From Clostridiales bacterium (GTDB lineage Bacteria; Bacillota_A; Clostridia; Saccharofermentanales; Saccharofermentanaceae), in NCBI GenBank assembly GCA_017649745.1, contig JAGCGE010000245.1, positions 1 through 13,709 of the forward strand: 13,709 bases of DNA. The letters are read 5' to 3'. Shown piece after piece: positions 1-6,916 of this stretch (positions are counted from its first letter, which is position 1; every line of letters starts with the position of its first letter). The notes below the pieces were generated by a model, which searched no databases, was not told where the DNA came from, and saw only the letters and a program-made list of their open reading frames with translations. Position numbers and translations under genes: made by a program.

Positions 1-1
1 T

Positions 2-1333
2 ATCAGAGACGGTAGGATCTTCTCATTGTCAGAGGAACAGACTGTTGCTCACAGATATGCTCAGATGGGCGTTATTTCTGCTGAACAGGAAGCTACACAC
101 CCTGAGAATATGACACTTACACAGTATCTTGGTAAGATGCCTCAGGACGGACAGGTCATGGCTGATACTAAGGTTCATCTTAAGTTAAAGGATAACGATG
201 AGATCTGCCTTATGGGTATCGGTATATCCAAGAAAGTTCCTGCTTCACTTCGCAACAGAGTACTTGTTGCTGCTTCTCAGCCAGAGATCAAGTGTAAGGA
301 ACTTATTAGTGCTGCATTTAACAGAGAGGTTAAGGCAGGCATGACAGTAATGGTCATGAAGATCGAGTCAGTATTCCTTTTGCCTGGTGATGCAGTATTT
401 GGTGCTGACCCGAGCCATGAAGTTGCTAACAAGAAGCAAGAGTCTTCATATGAGGGCGAATCTTCATATACTGATTTTACAAAAGAGAATCAAAAGAACA
501 GTAATAATACTCCTTCTTCACAAAAAAGGAACTATTCTGCAGATTCAGAAGAAGGTACAACAACTATGTTTAACAGCGGAAAGATCAATGCTGATCCTGT
601 AACTAAGGGTAAAAAGAATAAGAATGAAGGTAAGAAAGAGAATAAATTAAAGAATATCCTTATTCCTATAATAATTCTTCTTGTATTTACCGGCCTTGGT
701 TACCTTATTATGTTCGTGGCATTTAATGCCGTTCATCTCCTTGATTTCTTTGATAAGAAAGACACAGATATTGCAGATACAGAGGCTATCGTAATGTATT
801 CTATCCAGGATAATGTTCCTGTATATGAATCTGACTCATTGGATTCTGCTATTATCGGAACACTTAACAGAGGTGATGTTGTTTCTGCTAAGAGTGTAGG
901 AGAAACATTTACAAAGGTATCTACAACAGCAGGCGTTGAAGGATATGTTCTTAATGCTCAGCTTTCTGAGGAAGATCCGACTATTACGGATGAGCTTCCT
1001 GAGATCGAGACAGAAGTTACACCTATCCCAACAGAAGATACGACTGAGGAAACAACTGAAGCTACAGAAACAGAAGCTACAACTCAGGCGACAGAAGCAA
1101 CTACTGCTGCAACAGAAGCTACAACTACAGCAGCTACAACTGAAGCTACTACTACAGCTGCAACTACAGAAGCAACAACAACTACAGCTGCTACTGAAAG
1201 TACAACAACAGAAGCTACATCAACTGCTACATCTGAAACTTCGCAGACAAGTAGTACTGAAACAGCAGCTCCTTCCGAGACTCCTGCTGAATCCAATGTA
1301 ACTCCTGATCAGGGCGAAGTTACTGAAAACTAA
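2..1333 (+). CDS. Membrane-anchored PP2C-like (probable pseudophosphatase) protein with SH3b domain and Thr-rich tail, 5' partial
   Basis: The reading frame is open to the left edge, so the true start lies outside the window; the TTG at 26 is only the first in-window start codon. Residues below count from that TTG. Residues 1-115, plus the codons before them, resemble the C-terminal half of bacterial PP2C phosphatases such as PrpC: GRIFSL, then an EEQT segment where EDHS is usual, then HPENMTLTQYLG, where the family has HPRKNVLTKALG. The metal-binding SDGL motif reads GIGI (64-67) and the late GGxDNIT motif reads EVKAGMT (101-107), so two expected Asp ligands are absent. A basic linker (194-209) leads to one transmembrane segment (about 211-234), an SH3b-like domain (about 255-315) and a Thr/Ala/Glu-rich tail (330-435). 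By the positive-inside rule the PP2C part should be cytoplasmic and the SH3 part external. No LPXTG motif is present. The domain assignment is fairly safe; loss of activity is inferred. Confidence 0.8.
   Translation: MRDGRIFSLSEEQTVAHRYAQMGVISAEQEATHPENMTLTQYLGKMPQDGQVMADTKVHLKLKDNDEICLMGIGISKKVPASLRNRVLVAASQPEIKCKELISAAFNREVKAGMTVMVMKIESVFLLPGDAVFGADPSHEVANKKQESSYEGESSYTDFTKENQKNSNNTPSSQKRNYSADSEEGTTTMFNSGKINADPVTKGKKNKNEGKKENKLKNILIPIIILLVFTGLGYLIMFVAFNAVHLLDFFDKKDTDIADTEAIVMYSIQDNVPVYESDSLDSAIIGTLNRGDVVSAKSVGETFTKVSTTAGVEGYVLNAQLSEEDPTITDELPEIETEVTPIPTEDTTEETTEATETEATTQATEATTAATEATTTAATTEATTTAATTEATTTTAATESTTTEATSTATSETSQTSSTETAAPSETPAESNVTPDQGEVTEN
1115..1195 (+). repeat. Three tandem 27-nt units encoding a 9-residue Glu-Ala-Thr repeat
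   Basis: Units start at 1115, 1142 and 1169 and encode EATTTAATT, EATTTAATT and EATTTTAAT inside the external tail of the first gene. Shorter, degenerate copies flank them on both sides (about 1020-1265). Codons differ between units (gct/gca, aca/act), so the repeat is conserved at protein level rather than as a recent exact DNA duplication. Such tails are typically wall-spanning or O-glycosylated stalks in surface proteins; that role is inferred here. Confidence 0.75.
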
Positions 1334-1359
1334 GAACTAATTATTTTTGAGGTGTTATT

Positions 1360-2712
1360 ATGAAGGTTGCAAAATTTGGCGGTTCATCACTTGCAGATGC
1401 TTTTCAGATCAAAAAGGTATGCGATATCGTTTTCGCAGATCCGGACAGAAAGATCATTGTTGTATCAGCTCCTGGTAAGAGAAACAGGGAAGATACTAAG
1501 GTAACTGATCTTCTTATAGCTGTTGCTAAGGCTAGACTTGGCGGTAACTCTTATGAGAACGAGATCAAGGCTGTTATCGACAGATATATGGATATCGCTA
1601 ATTCTCTTGAGATCCCTGATATCATTCCGGAGATCGAGAACACATTAAGAGCTGTAGCAGGTGCTGATTATACAGATGATGTTAAGTATCTTGATTCTGT
1701 TAAGGCTATGGGTGAGGACTGTAATGCAAGACTTGTTGCTAAGTACCTCAATTCTGTAGGACATCCTGCTAGATACTGCAATCCTAAGGAGTGCGGTCTT
1801 TTCCTTAAGCATAATGATATCGGTAAGGCAGTTATCCTTGATGAGTCTTATGATAATCTCAGCTCTCTTAAGGATACAGAAGAGCTTTGTGTTTTCCCTG
1901 GATTCTATGGTTACTCCAAAGAAGGTGAGATCATCACTTTCTCAAGAGGCGGTTCCGATATAACAGGTTCCATCCTTGCTGGTGCAGTTGGAGCAGAAGT
2001 TTACGAGAACTGGACAGACGTAGACAATGTTTATGCTGTTAACCCTGAACTCGTTAAGAACCCATTTGCTATTACCGAGATCACATATGATGAGATGCGT
2101 GAGCTTGCTTATGCCGGATTTAATGTCCTTCACGAAGAAGCACTTTATCCTGTATTCGTAAGAGGTATTCCTGTTCATATCAAGAATACTAATAACCCTT
2201 CCGCTAAGGGAACAAAGATCGTTTCTAAGCGTACTCATTTCGATTCACTCGTTACAGGTATTGCTGGTGATAAGGGCTTTGCTACTATCACAATTAATAA
2301 GTACCTCATGAACAAAGAAGTAGGTTTCCTTCTTAATGTTCTTAGGATCCTTGCTGAGGAGGGAATCTCAGTTGAGCATATGCCTTCCGGAATCGATTCT
2401 GTAACTATTATCGTTCGTAAAAAGAACTTTACTGAAGAGAAAGAGAAGATCATCATCGACAGACTTAAGAAAGAACTTGATGTTCAGAGTATTTCTGTTG
2501 AAAGAGATCTTGCTATCGTTATGATCGTTGGTGAGGCAATGGCTAATTCCGTTGGTATCATGGCTAGAGCTGCTGCAAGCCTTTCCTCTGCAGGTATCAA
2601 CCTTCGTATCGTTAACCAGGGTGCTTCTGAGATCTCGATGATGTTCGGTGTTTCTGAAGCTTACTGTTCTTACGCAGTTAGAGCTCTTTACAAGGAATTG
2701 TTTAAGGTCTGA
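1360..2712 (+). CDS. lysC: Aspartate kinase (aspartokinase III / YclM-like)
   Basis: Phosphorylates L-aspartate to aspartyl-4-phosphate, the entry step to lysine, threonine, methionine and diaminopimelate. At 450 residues it matches monofunctional aspartokinase III enzymes. The amino-acid kinase domain (1 to about 290) opens with KFGGSS (5-10), followed by VVSAPGKR and TKVTDLL, which resemble B. subtilis YclM. The nucleotide/substrate region includes FSRGGSDITGS (194-204) and WTDVDNVYAVNP (218-229). Two ACT domains follow (about 298-370 and 383-450), the second with NQGASEISMMFG (419-430), so allosteric feedback by lysine and/or threonine is expected. GAGGTG at 1349-1354 supports the ATG. The 26-nt leader leaves no room for a lysine riboswitch. 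The symbol lysC is used generically; paralogues may exist elsewhere. Confidence 0.95.
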   Translation: MKVAKFGGSSLADAFQIKKVCDIVFADPDRKIIVVSAPGKRNREDTKVTDLLIAVAKARLGGNSYENEIKAVIDRYMDIANSLEIPDIIPEIENTLRAVAGADYTDDVKYLDSVKAMGEDCNARLVAKYLNSVGHPARYCNPKECGLFLKHNDIGKAVILDESYDNLSSLKDTEELCVFPGFYGYSKEGEIITFSRGGSDITGSILAGAVGAEVYENWTDVDNVYAVNPELVKNPFAITEITYDEMRELAYAGFNVLHEEALYPVFVRGIPVHIKNTNNPSAKGTKIVSKRTHFDSLVTGIAGDKGFATITINKYLMNKEVGFLLNVLRILAEEGISVEHMPSGIDSVTIIVRKKNFTEEKEKIIIDRLKKELDVQSISVERDLAIVMIVGEAMANSVGIMARAAASLSSAGINLRIVNQGASEISMMFGVSEAYCSYAVRALYKELFKV

Positions 2713-2714
2713 TC

Positions 2715-3215
2715 ATGGCAAATATCTTCAAGGCCATGGTGCCTGATAACGTCTATAAAGTCTTCTCGGACATTCCTTTTTCTGAATTGCTCGAAAATAA
2801 GAAGAACGTAATGTTCCTTGATTATGACAATACACTAGGTCCTGATCGTACCTGGGAGCCGACTGATTTCAGTAAGGAGACTGTCAATAAGCTTAAGGAG
2901 ATGGGATTTAAGCTTTGTCTTGTATCAAATGCCAAATCCGAAAGATCTTCGAATATAGCTAAGATGCTTGATATTCCGTGCGTTACTTGTGCACATAAAC
3001 CAAGGACTGACGGCATTAAGAGAGCTTTAGAGCTTATGGGAGCTAAAGAAGAAAATGTTGTCATGATCGGTGATCAGGTCTTTACTGATGTAATGGCCGG
3101 TAACTTCTCAGGTGTTTCGACGATCCTTGTCGAACAGTACGAGAAAAAGGAAATCTGGTACGTTAAGATCAAGAGGCCTTTTGAGAAGATAGTTAGAAAA
3201 ATAGCGGGATTTTAG
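2715..3215 (+). CDS. yqeG: YqeG-family HAD (subclass IIIA) phosphatase
   Basis: A 166-residue HAD hydrolase. Motif I is FLDYDNTL (34-41), with nucleophile Asp36 and acid/base Asp38. Motif II is LVSNAK (69-74), motif III is the Lys in AHKPR (Lys95), and motif IV is GDQVFTD (119-125). The lack of a cap domain and the length fit YqeG. The family is related to the Gep4 phosphatidylglycerophosphatases, so a phospholipid phosphate is a plausible substrate, but nothing in the sequence proves it. It begins 2 nt after the aspartokinase stop, so it is probably cotranscribed and translationally coupled with it. The usual partners yqeH and aroE are not next to it. Confidence 0.92.
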   Translation: MANIFKAMVPDNVYKVFSDIPFSELLENKKNVMFLDYDNTLGPDRTWEPTDFSKETVNKLKEMGFKLCLVSNAKSERSSNIAKMLDIPCVTCAHKPRTDGIKRALELMGAKEENVVMIGDQVFTDVMAGNFSGVSTILVEQYEKKEIWYVKIKRPFEKIVRKIAGF

Positions 3216-3222
3216 AAAATAC

Positions 3223-3251
3223 TTGAAGAATATTTAAAGGTCAAGTAAAAT
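3223..3251 (+). promoter_or_regulatory. Probable sigma-A promoter for efp
   Basis: A -35 box TTGAAG (3223-3228) and a -10 box TAAAAT (3246-3251) are separated by exactly 17 nt, in the 87-nt gap between yqeG and efp. Transcription would start near 3258 and give a leader of about 45 nt. Five of six -10 positions and four of six -35 positions match consensus. This is the best promoter visible in the window and probably drives efp and the downstream run. Confidence 0.6.
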
Positions 3252-3302
3252 AATATATCGTGTGAATAATGCGTTTGACGCAATTTAATAAAGGAGTTAT
3301 TT

Positions 3303-3860
3303 ATGATTAGTGCAGGTGATTTTAGAAACAACATGTGCTTCGAGATGGACGGTCAGGTTTATCAGGTCGTTGAATTCCAGCACGTTAAGCCAGGTAAGGG
3401 CGCTGCTTTCGTAAGAACAAAGTATAAGAATGTTAAGACAGGCTCTGTTGTTGAGAGAAGTTTTAACCCTAACGAGAAGTTTGAGCAGGCTCAGCTCGAC
3501 AGAAGAGATATGCAGTACATCTATGCTGATGGTGATCTTTACTACTTCATGGATCAGGAGACATATGAGCAGGAGCCTATCCACGCTGAGTCTATCGGTG
3601 ATTCCATTAAGTTCCTTAAGGAAGAGATGATCTGTAAGGTTCTTTCATACAAGGGTGAAGTATTCCAGGTTGAGCTTCCTATCACAGTTGAGCTCAAGAT
3701 CACAGAGTGCGAGCCAGGTGTTAAGGGCGATACAACAAATAACGCTACAAAGTATGCTACACTTGAGACAGGTGCAGTTGTTAAGGTACCTCTCTTTGTT
3801 AACCAGGATGAAGTTATCCGTGTTGACACAAGAACAGGTGAATACTTGGAGCGTGCTTAA
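3303..3860 (+). CDS. efp: Elongation factor P
   Basis: EF-P binds between the ribosomal P and E sites and relieves stalling at polyproline stretches. The 185-residue length is standard, with an N-terminal KOW-like domain (about 1-63) and two OB domains (about 64-126 and 127-185). The loop [10 protein letters not shown] carries Lys32 at its tip, the residue that is modified in bacteria (5-aminopentanol in Bacillus, beta-lysine in enterics); which modification applies here cannot be told. The C-terminal signature is recognisable around [26 protein letters not shown] at 3291-3296 sets the ATG start. It heads the conserved cluster, but the accB/accC genes that follow it in Bacillus are absent. 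Confidence 0.97.
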   Translation: MISAGDFRNNMCFEMDGQVYQVVEFQHVKPGKGAAFVRTKYKNVKTGSVVERSFNPNEKFEQAQLDRRDMQYIYADGDLYYFMDQETYEQEPIHAESIGDSIKFLKEEMICKVLSYKGEVFQVELPITVELKITECEPGVKGDTTNNATKYATLETGAVVKVPLFVNQDEVIRVDTRTGEYLERA

Positions 3861-3897
3861 TTTACGTTAATAATTTTCTGAGAGAAGGTAAGGCATA

Positions 3898-4278
3898 ATG
3901 GTAGACAGTGCAAGTCCTGAATCTATTAAAGGCGATCGTTCGATGTCTCAAGGATTCGTTGCGCAGTATGCCGCTGAAGCTGCATTGCAGATTGACGGTG
4001 TAGCTTCTTTAGCTCCTTCTTTTGGAGTTGCTTTAAAAGAAATAGCAGGAGTAGTACATGAGGGCAAAGGCGTCAAAGTAGTCTTCTACGAGAACGATGA
4101 TGGCTTTGTTTCAATAACTGTCTATCCTGTTGTTTATTATGGTAAAATTATTCCTGAAGTAGCCTGGTCTATTCAGGAAAGAGTCAAGGCTGATGTTGAG
4201 CGCTTTACGGGCCTCGTCGTCGAAGCTGTCGACGTACATGTCTGTGGAGTTGTTGCTCCTGAAGGAGGTATCGGATAA
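3898..4278 (+). CDS. Asp23/Gls24 family protein (YqhY-like)
   Basis: A 126-residue soluble protein whose body (about 18-120) is an Asp23 domain: an early helix AAEAALQIDGVASL, the segment VSITVYPVVYYGKIIPEVAW, and a late VERFTGLVVEAVDVHVCGV. Its place directly upstream of nusB matches B. subtilis yqhY. Asp23 of Staphylococcus is tethered to the membrane by AmaP, and the next gene here encodes an AmaP-like protein, so the two products probably interact. Loss of Asp23-family proteins is tied to envelope stress or, for YqhY, to acetyl-CoA carboxylase control. AAGGTAAGG about 7 nt ahead supports this ATG; an internal Met at residue 16 is a less likely start. Confidence 0.9.
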   Translation: MVDSASPESIKGDRSMSQGFVAQYAAEAALQIDGVASLAPSFGVALKEIAGVVHEGKGVKVVFYENDDGFVSITVYPVVYYGKIIPEVAWSIQERVKADVERFTGLVVEAVDVHVCGVVAPEGGIG

Positions 4279-4829
4279 TGAACCGATTTATTCGTTTTCT
4301 TTTATTCCTATATTCTTTAATTCTTGCCTTGATCTCAATGGTACTTTTATATGCCGTAATCGATGATGGTATCTTTACTGATATCCTTTCACCTTTGTCG
4401 ACGATTGTAATGAACAAGAGTACCAGATTTATTTATTTAGCTGTTTTATTGGTTATTTTGATATCTTCAGTTTATACGATCACTTATTGTATCCTTTCCG
4501 GAAGACTTAGTAAGACACGTGTCCGTAAGACAGATATCGGTGTTGTTGATATCGGAGCAGATGCTATCGAGAGTATTGCTCTTAATTCGGCTAAGTCAGC
4601 ACAGGTTGGTATCAAGAGCGCTAGAGTCAGAGTTTCTTCTGCTAAGAATGACGCTATCAAGGTTGTCTTGAATGCAGTTCTTTATTCTAACGTTGAGATC
4701 CCAGCATCTATGGCTAAGGTTCAGGAGAAGGTAAAGAAAGATATCGAACGTTATACAGGTATCGTAGTTGCTTCCGTTACCGTTAAGGTAAGTAAGGTAG
4801 AGCCTATTGTTGCTAAGGTTGATAAATAA
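4278..4829 (+). CDS. amaP: AmaP-like membrane anchor with Asp23 domain
   Basis: A 183-residue protein with two hydrophobic segments (about 5-27 and 51-73) separated by a short loop, then a cytoplasmic Asp23-like domain (about 84-175) ending VKKDIERYTGIVVASVTVKVSKV. This hairpin-plus-Asp23 layout is that of AmaP (alkaline shock response membrane anchor protein). The ATG overlaps the stop of the preceding asp23 gene by one base, with AAGGAGG at 4262-4268, indicating tight coupling. Its likely job is to hold the Asp23 partner at the membrane. The symbol is assigned from architecture and context. Confidence 0.87.
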   Translation: MNRFIRFLLFLYSLILALISMVLLYAVIDDGIFTDILSPLSTIVMNKSTRFIYLAVLLVILISSVYTITYCILSGRLSKTRVRKTDIGVVDIGADAIESIALNSAKSAQVGIKSARVRVSSAKNDAIKVVLNAVLYSNVEIPASMAKVQEKVKKDIERYTGIVVASVTVKVSKVEPIVAKVDK

Positions 4830-4831
4830 TT

Positions 4832-5068
4832 ATGGAACAGTTGTTTTCTAAGATCCTAGAGAAATTAAGTAACACAAAGCCCGGTTTTATATGTGCCGGT
4901 GTATTCTTTGTGATCGGACTTCTTCTTTGTATATTCGGATTTTTGAAAACATTATTTATTATAAGTTTGACTTTGGTAGGATTCTTTGTCGGTTCGTATT
5001 TCTTCAGTGAGGACGGCAGGTTCAAGAAGATACTTGACAAGATCCTTCCTCCTGGGAGGTTCAGATGA
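4832..5068 (+). CDS. Small two-helix membrane protein, DUF2273-like
   Basis: A 78-residue protein with two hydrophobic segments (about 18-37 and 39-58) and short charged ends. DUF2273 proteins of this size sit next to amaP and asp23 in many Firmicutes, and the position 2 nt after amaP fits exactly. Its function is unknown; it presumably belongs to the membrane part of the Asp23 complex. Its last codons overlap the nusB start by 4 nt (ATGA). Family assignment rests on size, topology and neighbours. Confidence 0.8.
   Translation: MEQLFSKILEKLSNTKPGFICAGVFFVIGLLLCIFGFLKTLFIISLTLVGFFVGSYFFSEDGRFKKILDKILPPGRFR
5048..5059 (+). promoter_or_regulatory. nusB Shine-Dalgarno inside a possible small hairpin
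   Basis: The nusB ribosome-binding site GGGAGG (5054-5059, 5 nt before the ATG) is preceded immediately by CCTCC (5048-5052), its exact complement. CCTC (5048-5051) can pair with GAGG (5056-5059) around a 4-nt loop CTGG. Both arms lie in the last codons of the preceding gene. The hairpin is short, so occlusion of the site is a hypothesis; the Shine-Dalgarno itself is clear. Confidence 0.4.
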
Positions 5069-5463
5069 GCAGAATCGAAACAAGAGAATCGGCTGTTATA
5101 TTTGTTTATCAGTCTACATTTAAAGATGAGTCATACGAGGATCAGCTTGATCAGTATCTCGCTTTGAATGAAGAATTGAATGAAGATGCTGATTACTTTA
5201 AGACACTGACTTCAGGTGTTATCAGCAAAAAAGAAGAGATCGATAATAAGATATCTGAATTTTTAAAAAAATGGACGATATCCAGACTTCCACGTATGGA
5301 TCTTGCAATTCTTGAAGTTGCTACTTATGAGATCCTTCATATGGAAGATATTCCTACGAGCGTAGCAATCAACGAAGCTGTTAAGCTTTCAAAGAAGTAT
5401 GGTACTCCAGATTCTTCATCTTATATCAATGGTGTTCTTTCTTCTTTGGAAAAAAGCAAGTGA
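5065..5463 (+). CDS. nusB: Transcription antitermination factor NusB
   Basis: NusB binds boxA RNA with NusE (S10) in rRNA antitermination complexes. The 132-residue all-helical protein begins SRIETRESAVIFVYQ, typical of the family N-terminus, and carries the C-terminal signature RMDLAILEVATYEIL (77-91), IPTSVAINEAVKLSKKYG (96-113) and YINGVL (120-125). The start overlaps the previous gene by 4 nt. In Bacillus nusB is followed by folD; here xseA follows directly. Confidence 0.96.
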   Translation: MSRIETRESAVIFVYQSTFKDESYEDQLDQYLALNEELNEDADYFKTLTSGVISKKEEIDNKISEFLKKWTISRLPRMDLAILEVATYEILHMEDIPTSVAINEAVKLSKKYGTPDSSSYINGVLSSLEKSK

Positions 5464-5466
5464 TCT

Positions 5467-6693
5467 ATGTTCAGTTTTACTAATGTAACCGAATTTATCT
5501 CTTATGTACAGTCTGTCTTCAATCAAGATGACAGACTTTATAATATGTCCGTAACAGGCGAGATATCAGGTTTTAAGAGGTATGAGAGCAGCGGTCACTG
5601 TTACTTTTCGCTTAAGGATAAGAACAGTACAGTAAGTTGTGTTATGTATTCCTCATACTATCGTAATCTCGATTTCGAGCCTAAAGACGGTCTTCTTGTA
5701 ACTGTTTCAGGTAATGCCGGAATATATGCTGCAAACGGTAAGTTCCAGGTTTACTGTAAGAATATGTCCAAGCTTGGAAAAGGTGATCTTCATGAAGCAT
5801 TTAAGCTTTTGAATGAGAAGCTTAGCAAGGAAGGACTTTATGATTCATCTCATAAACTCAAGATACCGGTAATGCCTCGTAAGATCGGCGTTATTTCTTC
5901 AGGTGCAGGTGCTGTCATTCATGATATTATACTGACTCTTAAAAGAAGAAATCCGTATTTTGATCTGACTTTATATCCGTCTGCTGTTCAAGGTGATGGT
6001 GCTCCGGCTGAATTGATCTCTGGTATCGATTATTTCGAAAATGTTGAGGATAAGCCTGACGTTATTATCATCGCGCGTGGTGGAGGTTCATTTGAAGACC
6101 TGTTCTGCTTTAACGATGAGGGCTTAGCTAGAAGGATCTATGACTGTAAGATCCCGATAATATCCGGTGTCGGTCATGAAGTCGATTATACGATATGTGA
6201 TTTTGTATCAGATCTTCGTGTTCCTACGCCAACTGCTGCTGCGGAAGTTGTCTTGCCTAAGTTTGATGACTTAAGCTATAGGCTCATGCTTCTTAACAAT
6301 GATCTTGATAATGCGATCGACGGTTATATTGACTCACAGCATAAGAGACTTGACGGACTTAGAAATCATAAGGCGCTTTCTGGTCCAGAGTATCAGCTTA
6401 AGAATGAAATGCAGAAGGTTAGCGATCTTTATGAGAAGCTTAATCTTTTCGAGAATACATATATAGAAAGACAAAAACAATATCTGATCTCTCAGATGGA
6501 TAAGATCGAACTCGTAAGTCCTCTGAATGTCTTGAAAAGAGGTTACTCCATTACTTTCGATTCTAAGGGTTCTACGGTTTCTGCCGCTAATCCGGTAAAG
6601 GATGGAGATATGATCAATATCAAGACTTCAGATATGGTTATAGACGCTATAGTTACAGGTGTAACATTGAAAGGAGAACTCGATGGACAGTAA
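5467..6693 (+). CDS. xseA: Exodeoxyribonuclease VII large subunit
   Basis: Catalytic subunit of the XseA/XseB complex, which degrades single-stranded DNA from both ends into acid-soluble oligonucleotides. The 408-residue protein has an N-terminal OB fold (about 1-105, with VTGEISGFKRYESSGHCYFSLK-type start), then the catalytic domain: GVISSGAGAVIHDI (141-154), ARGGGSFEDLFCF (203-215), SGVGHEVDYTICDF (233-246) and RVPTPTAAAE (251-260). The C-terminal part is helical, ending with a typical LKRGYSI segment. GVISSGAG departs slightly from the more usual GVITSPTGA. It starts 3 nt after nusB and overlaps xseB by 11 nt. Confidence 0.96.
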   Translation: MFSFTNVTEFISYVQSVFNQDDRLYNMSVTGEISGFKRYESSGHCYFSLKDKNSTVSCVMYSSYYRNLDFEPKDGLLVTVSGNAGIYAANGKFQVYCKNMSKLGKGDLHEAFKLLNEKLSKEGLYDSSHKLKIPVMPRKIGVISSGAGAVIHDIILTLKRRNPYFDLTLYPSAVQGDGAPAELISGIDYFENVEDKPDVIIIARGGGSFEDLFCFNDEGLARRIYDCKIPIISGVGHEVDYTICDFVSDLRVPTPTAAAEVVLPKFDDLSYRLMLLNNDLDNAIDGYIDSQHKRLDGLRNHKALSGPEYQLKNEMQKVSDLYEKLNLFENTYIERQKQYLISQMDKIELVSPLNVLKRGYSITFDSKGSTVSAANPVKDGDMINIKTSDMVIDAIVTGVTLKGELDGQ

Positions 6694-6913
6694 TGAATTT
6701 GTTTATGAAGACGCTATCAAGGAACTTGAAGGGATCGTTTCCAAACTGTCAGGAGGAAACGTAAGCCTTGATGAATCACTGGCTTTATATACTCGTGGAG
6801 TCGAGCTTTCTAACCTGTGTCAGAAGAGATTAATTGAAATTGAACAAAAAATCTCTATCGTAAACAAGGATGGAAGTGTATCATTATTACAGATACAAGA
6901 CGAGGAGGAATAA
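6683..6913 (+). CDS. xseB: Exodeoxyribonuclease VII small subunit
   Basis: A 76-residue helical protein that binds the C-terminal arm of XseA. The family pattern is plain: YEDAIKELEGIVSKLSGGNVSLDESLALYTRGVEL spans residues 8-42, followed by a charged helix. The ATG lies inside the end of xseA (11-nt overlap) with AAGGAG at 6671-6676, so translation is probably coupled, which would help keep subunit stoichiometry. The last Glu codons double as the ispA ribosome-binding site. Confidence 0.95.
   Translation: MDSNEFVYEDAIKELEGIVSKLSGGNVSLDESLALYTRGVELSNLCQKRLIEIEQKISIVNKDGSVSLLQIQDEEE
6902..6908 (+). promoter_or_regulatory. Strong ribosome-binding site for ispA within xseB
   Basis: GAGGAGG lies 8 nt before the ispA ATG at 6917 and is formed by the final Asp/Glu codons of xseB. 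It is one of the strongest Shine-Dalgarno matches in the window and fixes the ispA start. Confidence 0.75.
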
Positions 6914-6916
6914 TAT

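Noticed and set aside
1115..1195. 27-nt repeats as a CRISPR array
   Set aside because: Units are directly adjacent with no spacers, differ at synonymous positions, and keep the reading frame of a surface protein.
1084..1296. Minus-strand ORF of 70 codons rich in Val and Ala
   Set aside because: It is the antisense shadow of the Thr/Ala/Glu repeat tail; its composition follows from the repeats and no ribosome-binding site is seen.
936..1301. Plus-strand Leu/Gln/Lys-rich ORF overlapping the first gene
   Set aside because: Out-of-frame reading of the same repeats, with no family resemblance.
1334..1359. Lysine riboswitch ahead of the aspartokinase gene
   Set aside because: The gap is 26 nt, far too short for the L-box fold.
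3271..3281. Inverted repeat GCGT-TTG-ACGC ahead of efp as an operator or terminator
   Set aside because: Only four base pairs with a 3-nt loop and no T-run right after it; it lies inside the efp leader and could be chance.
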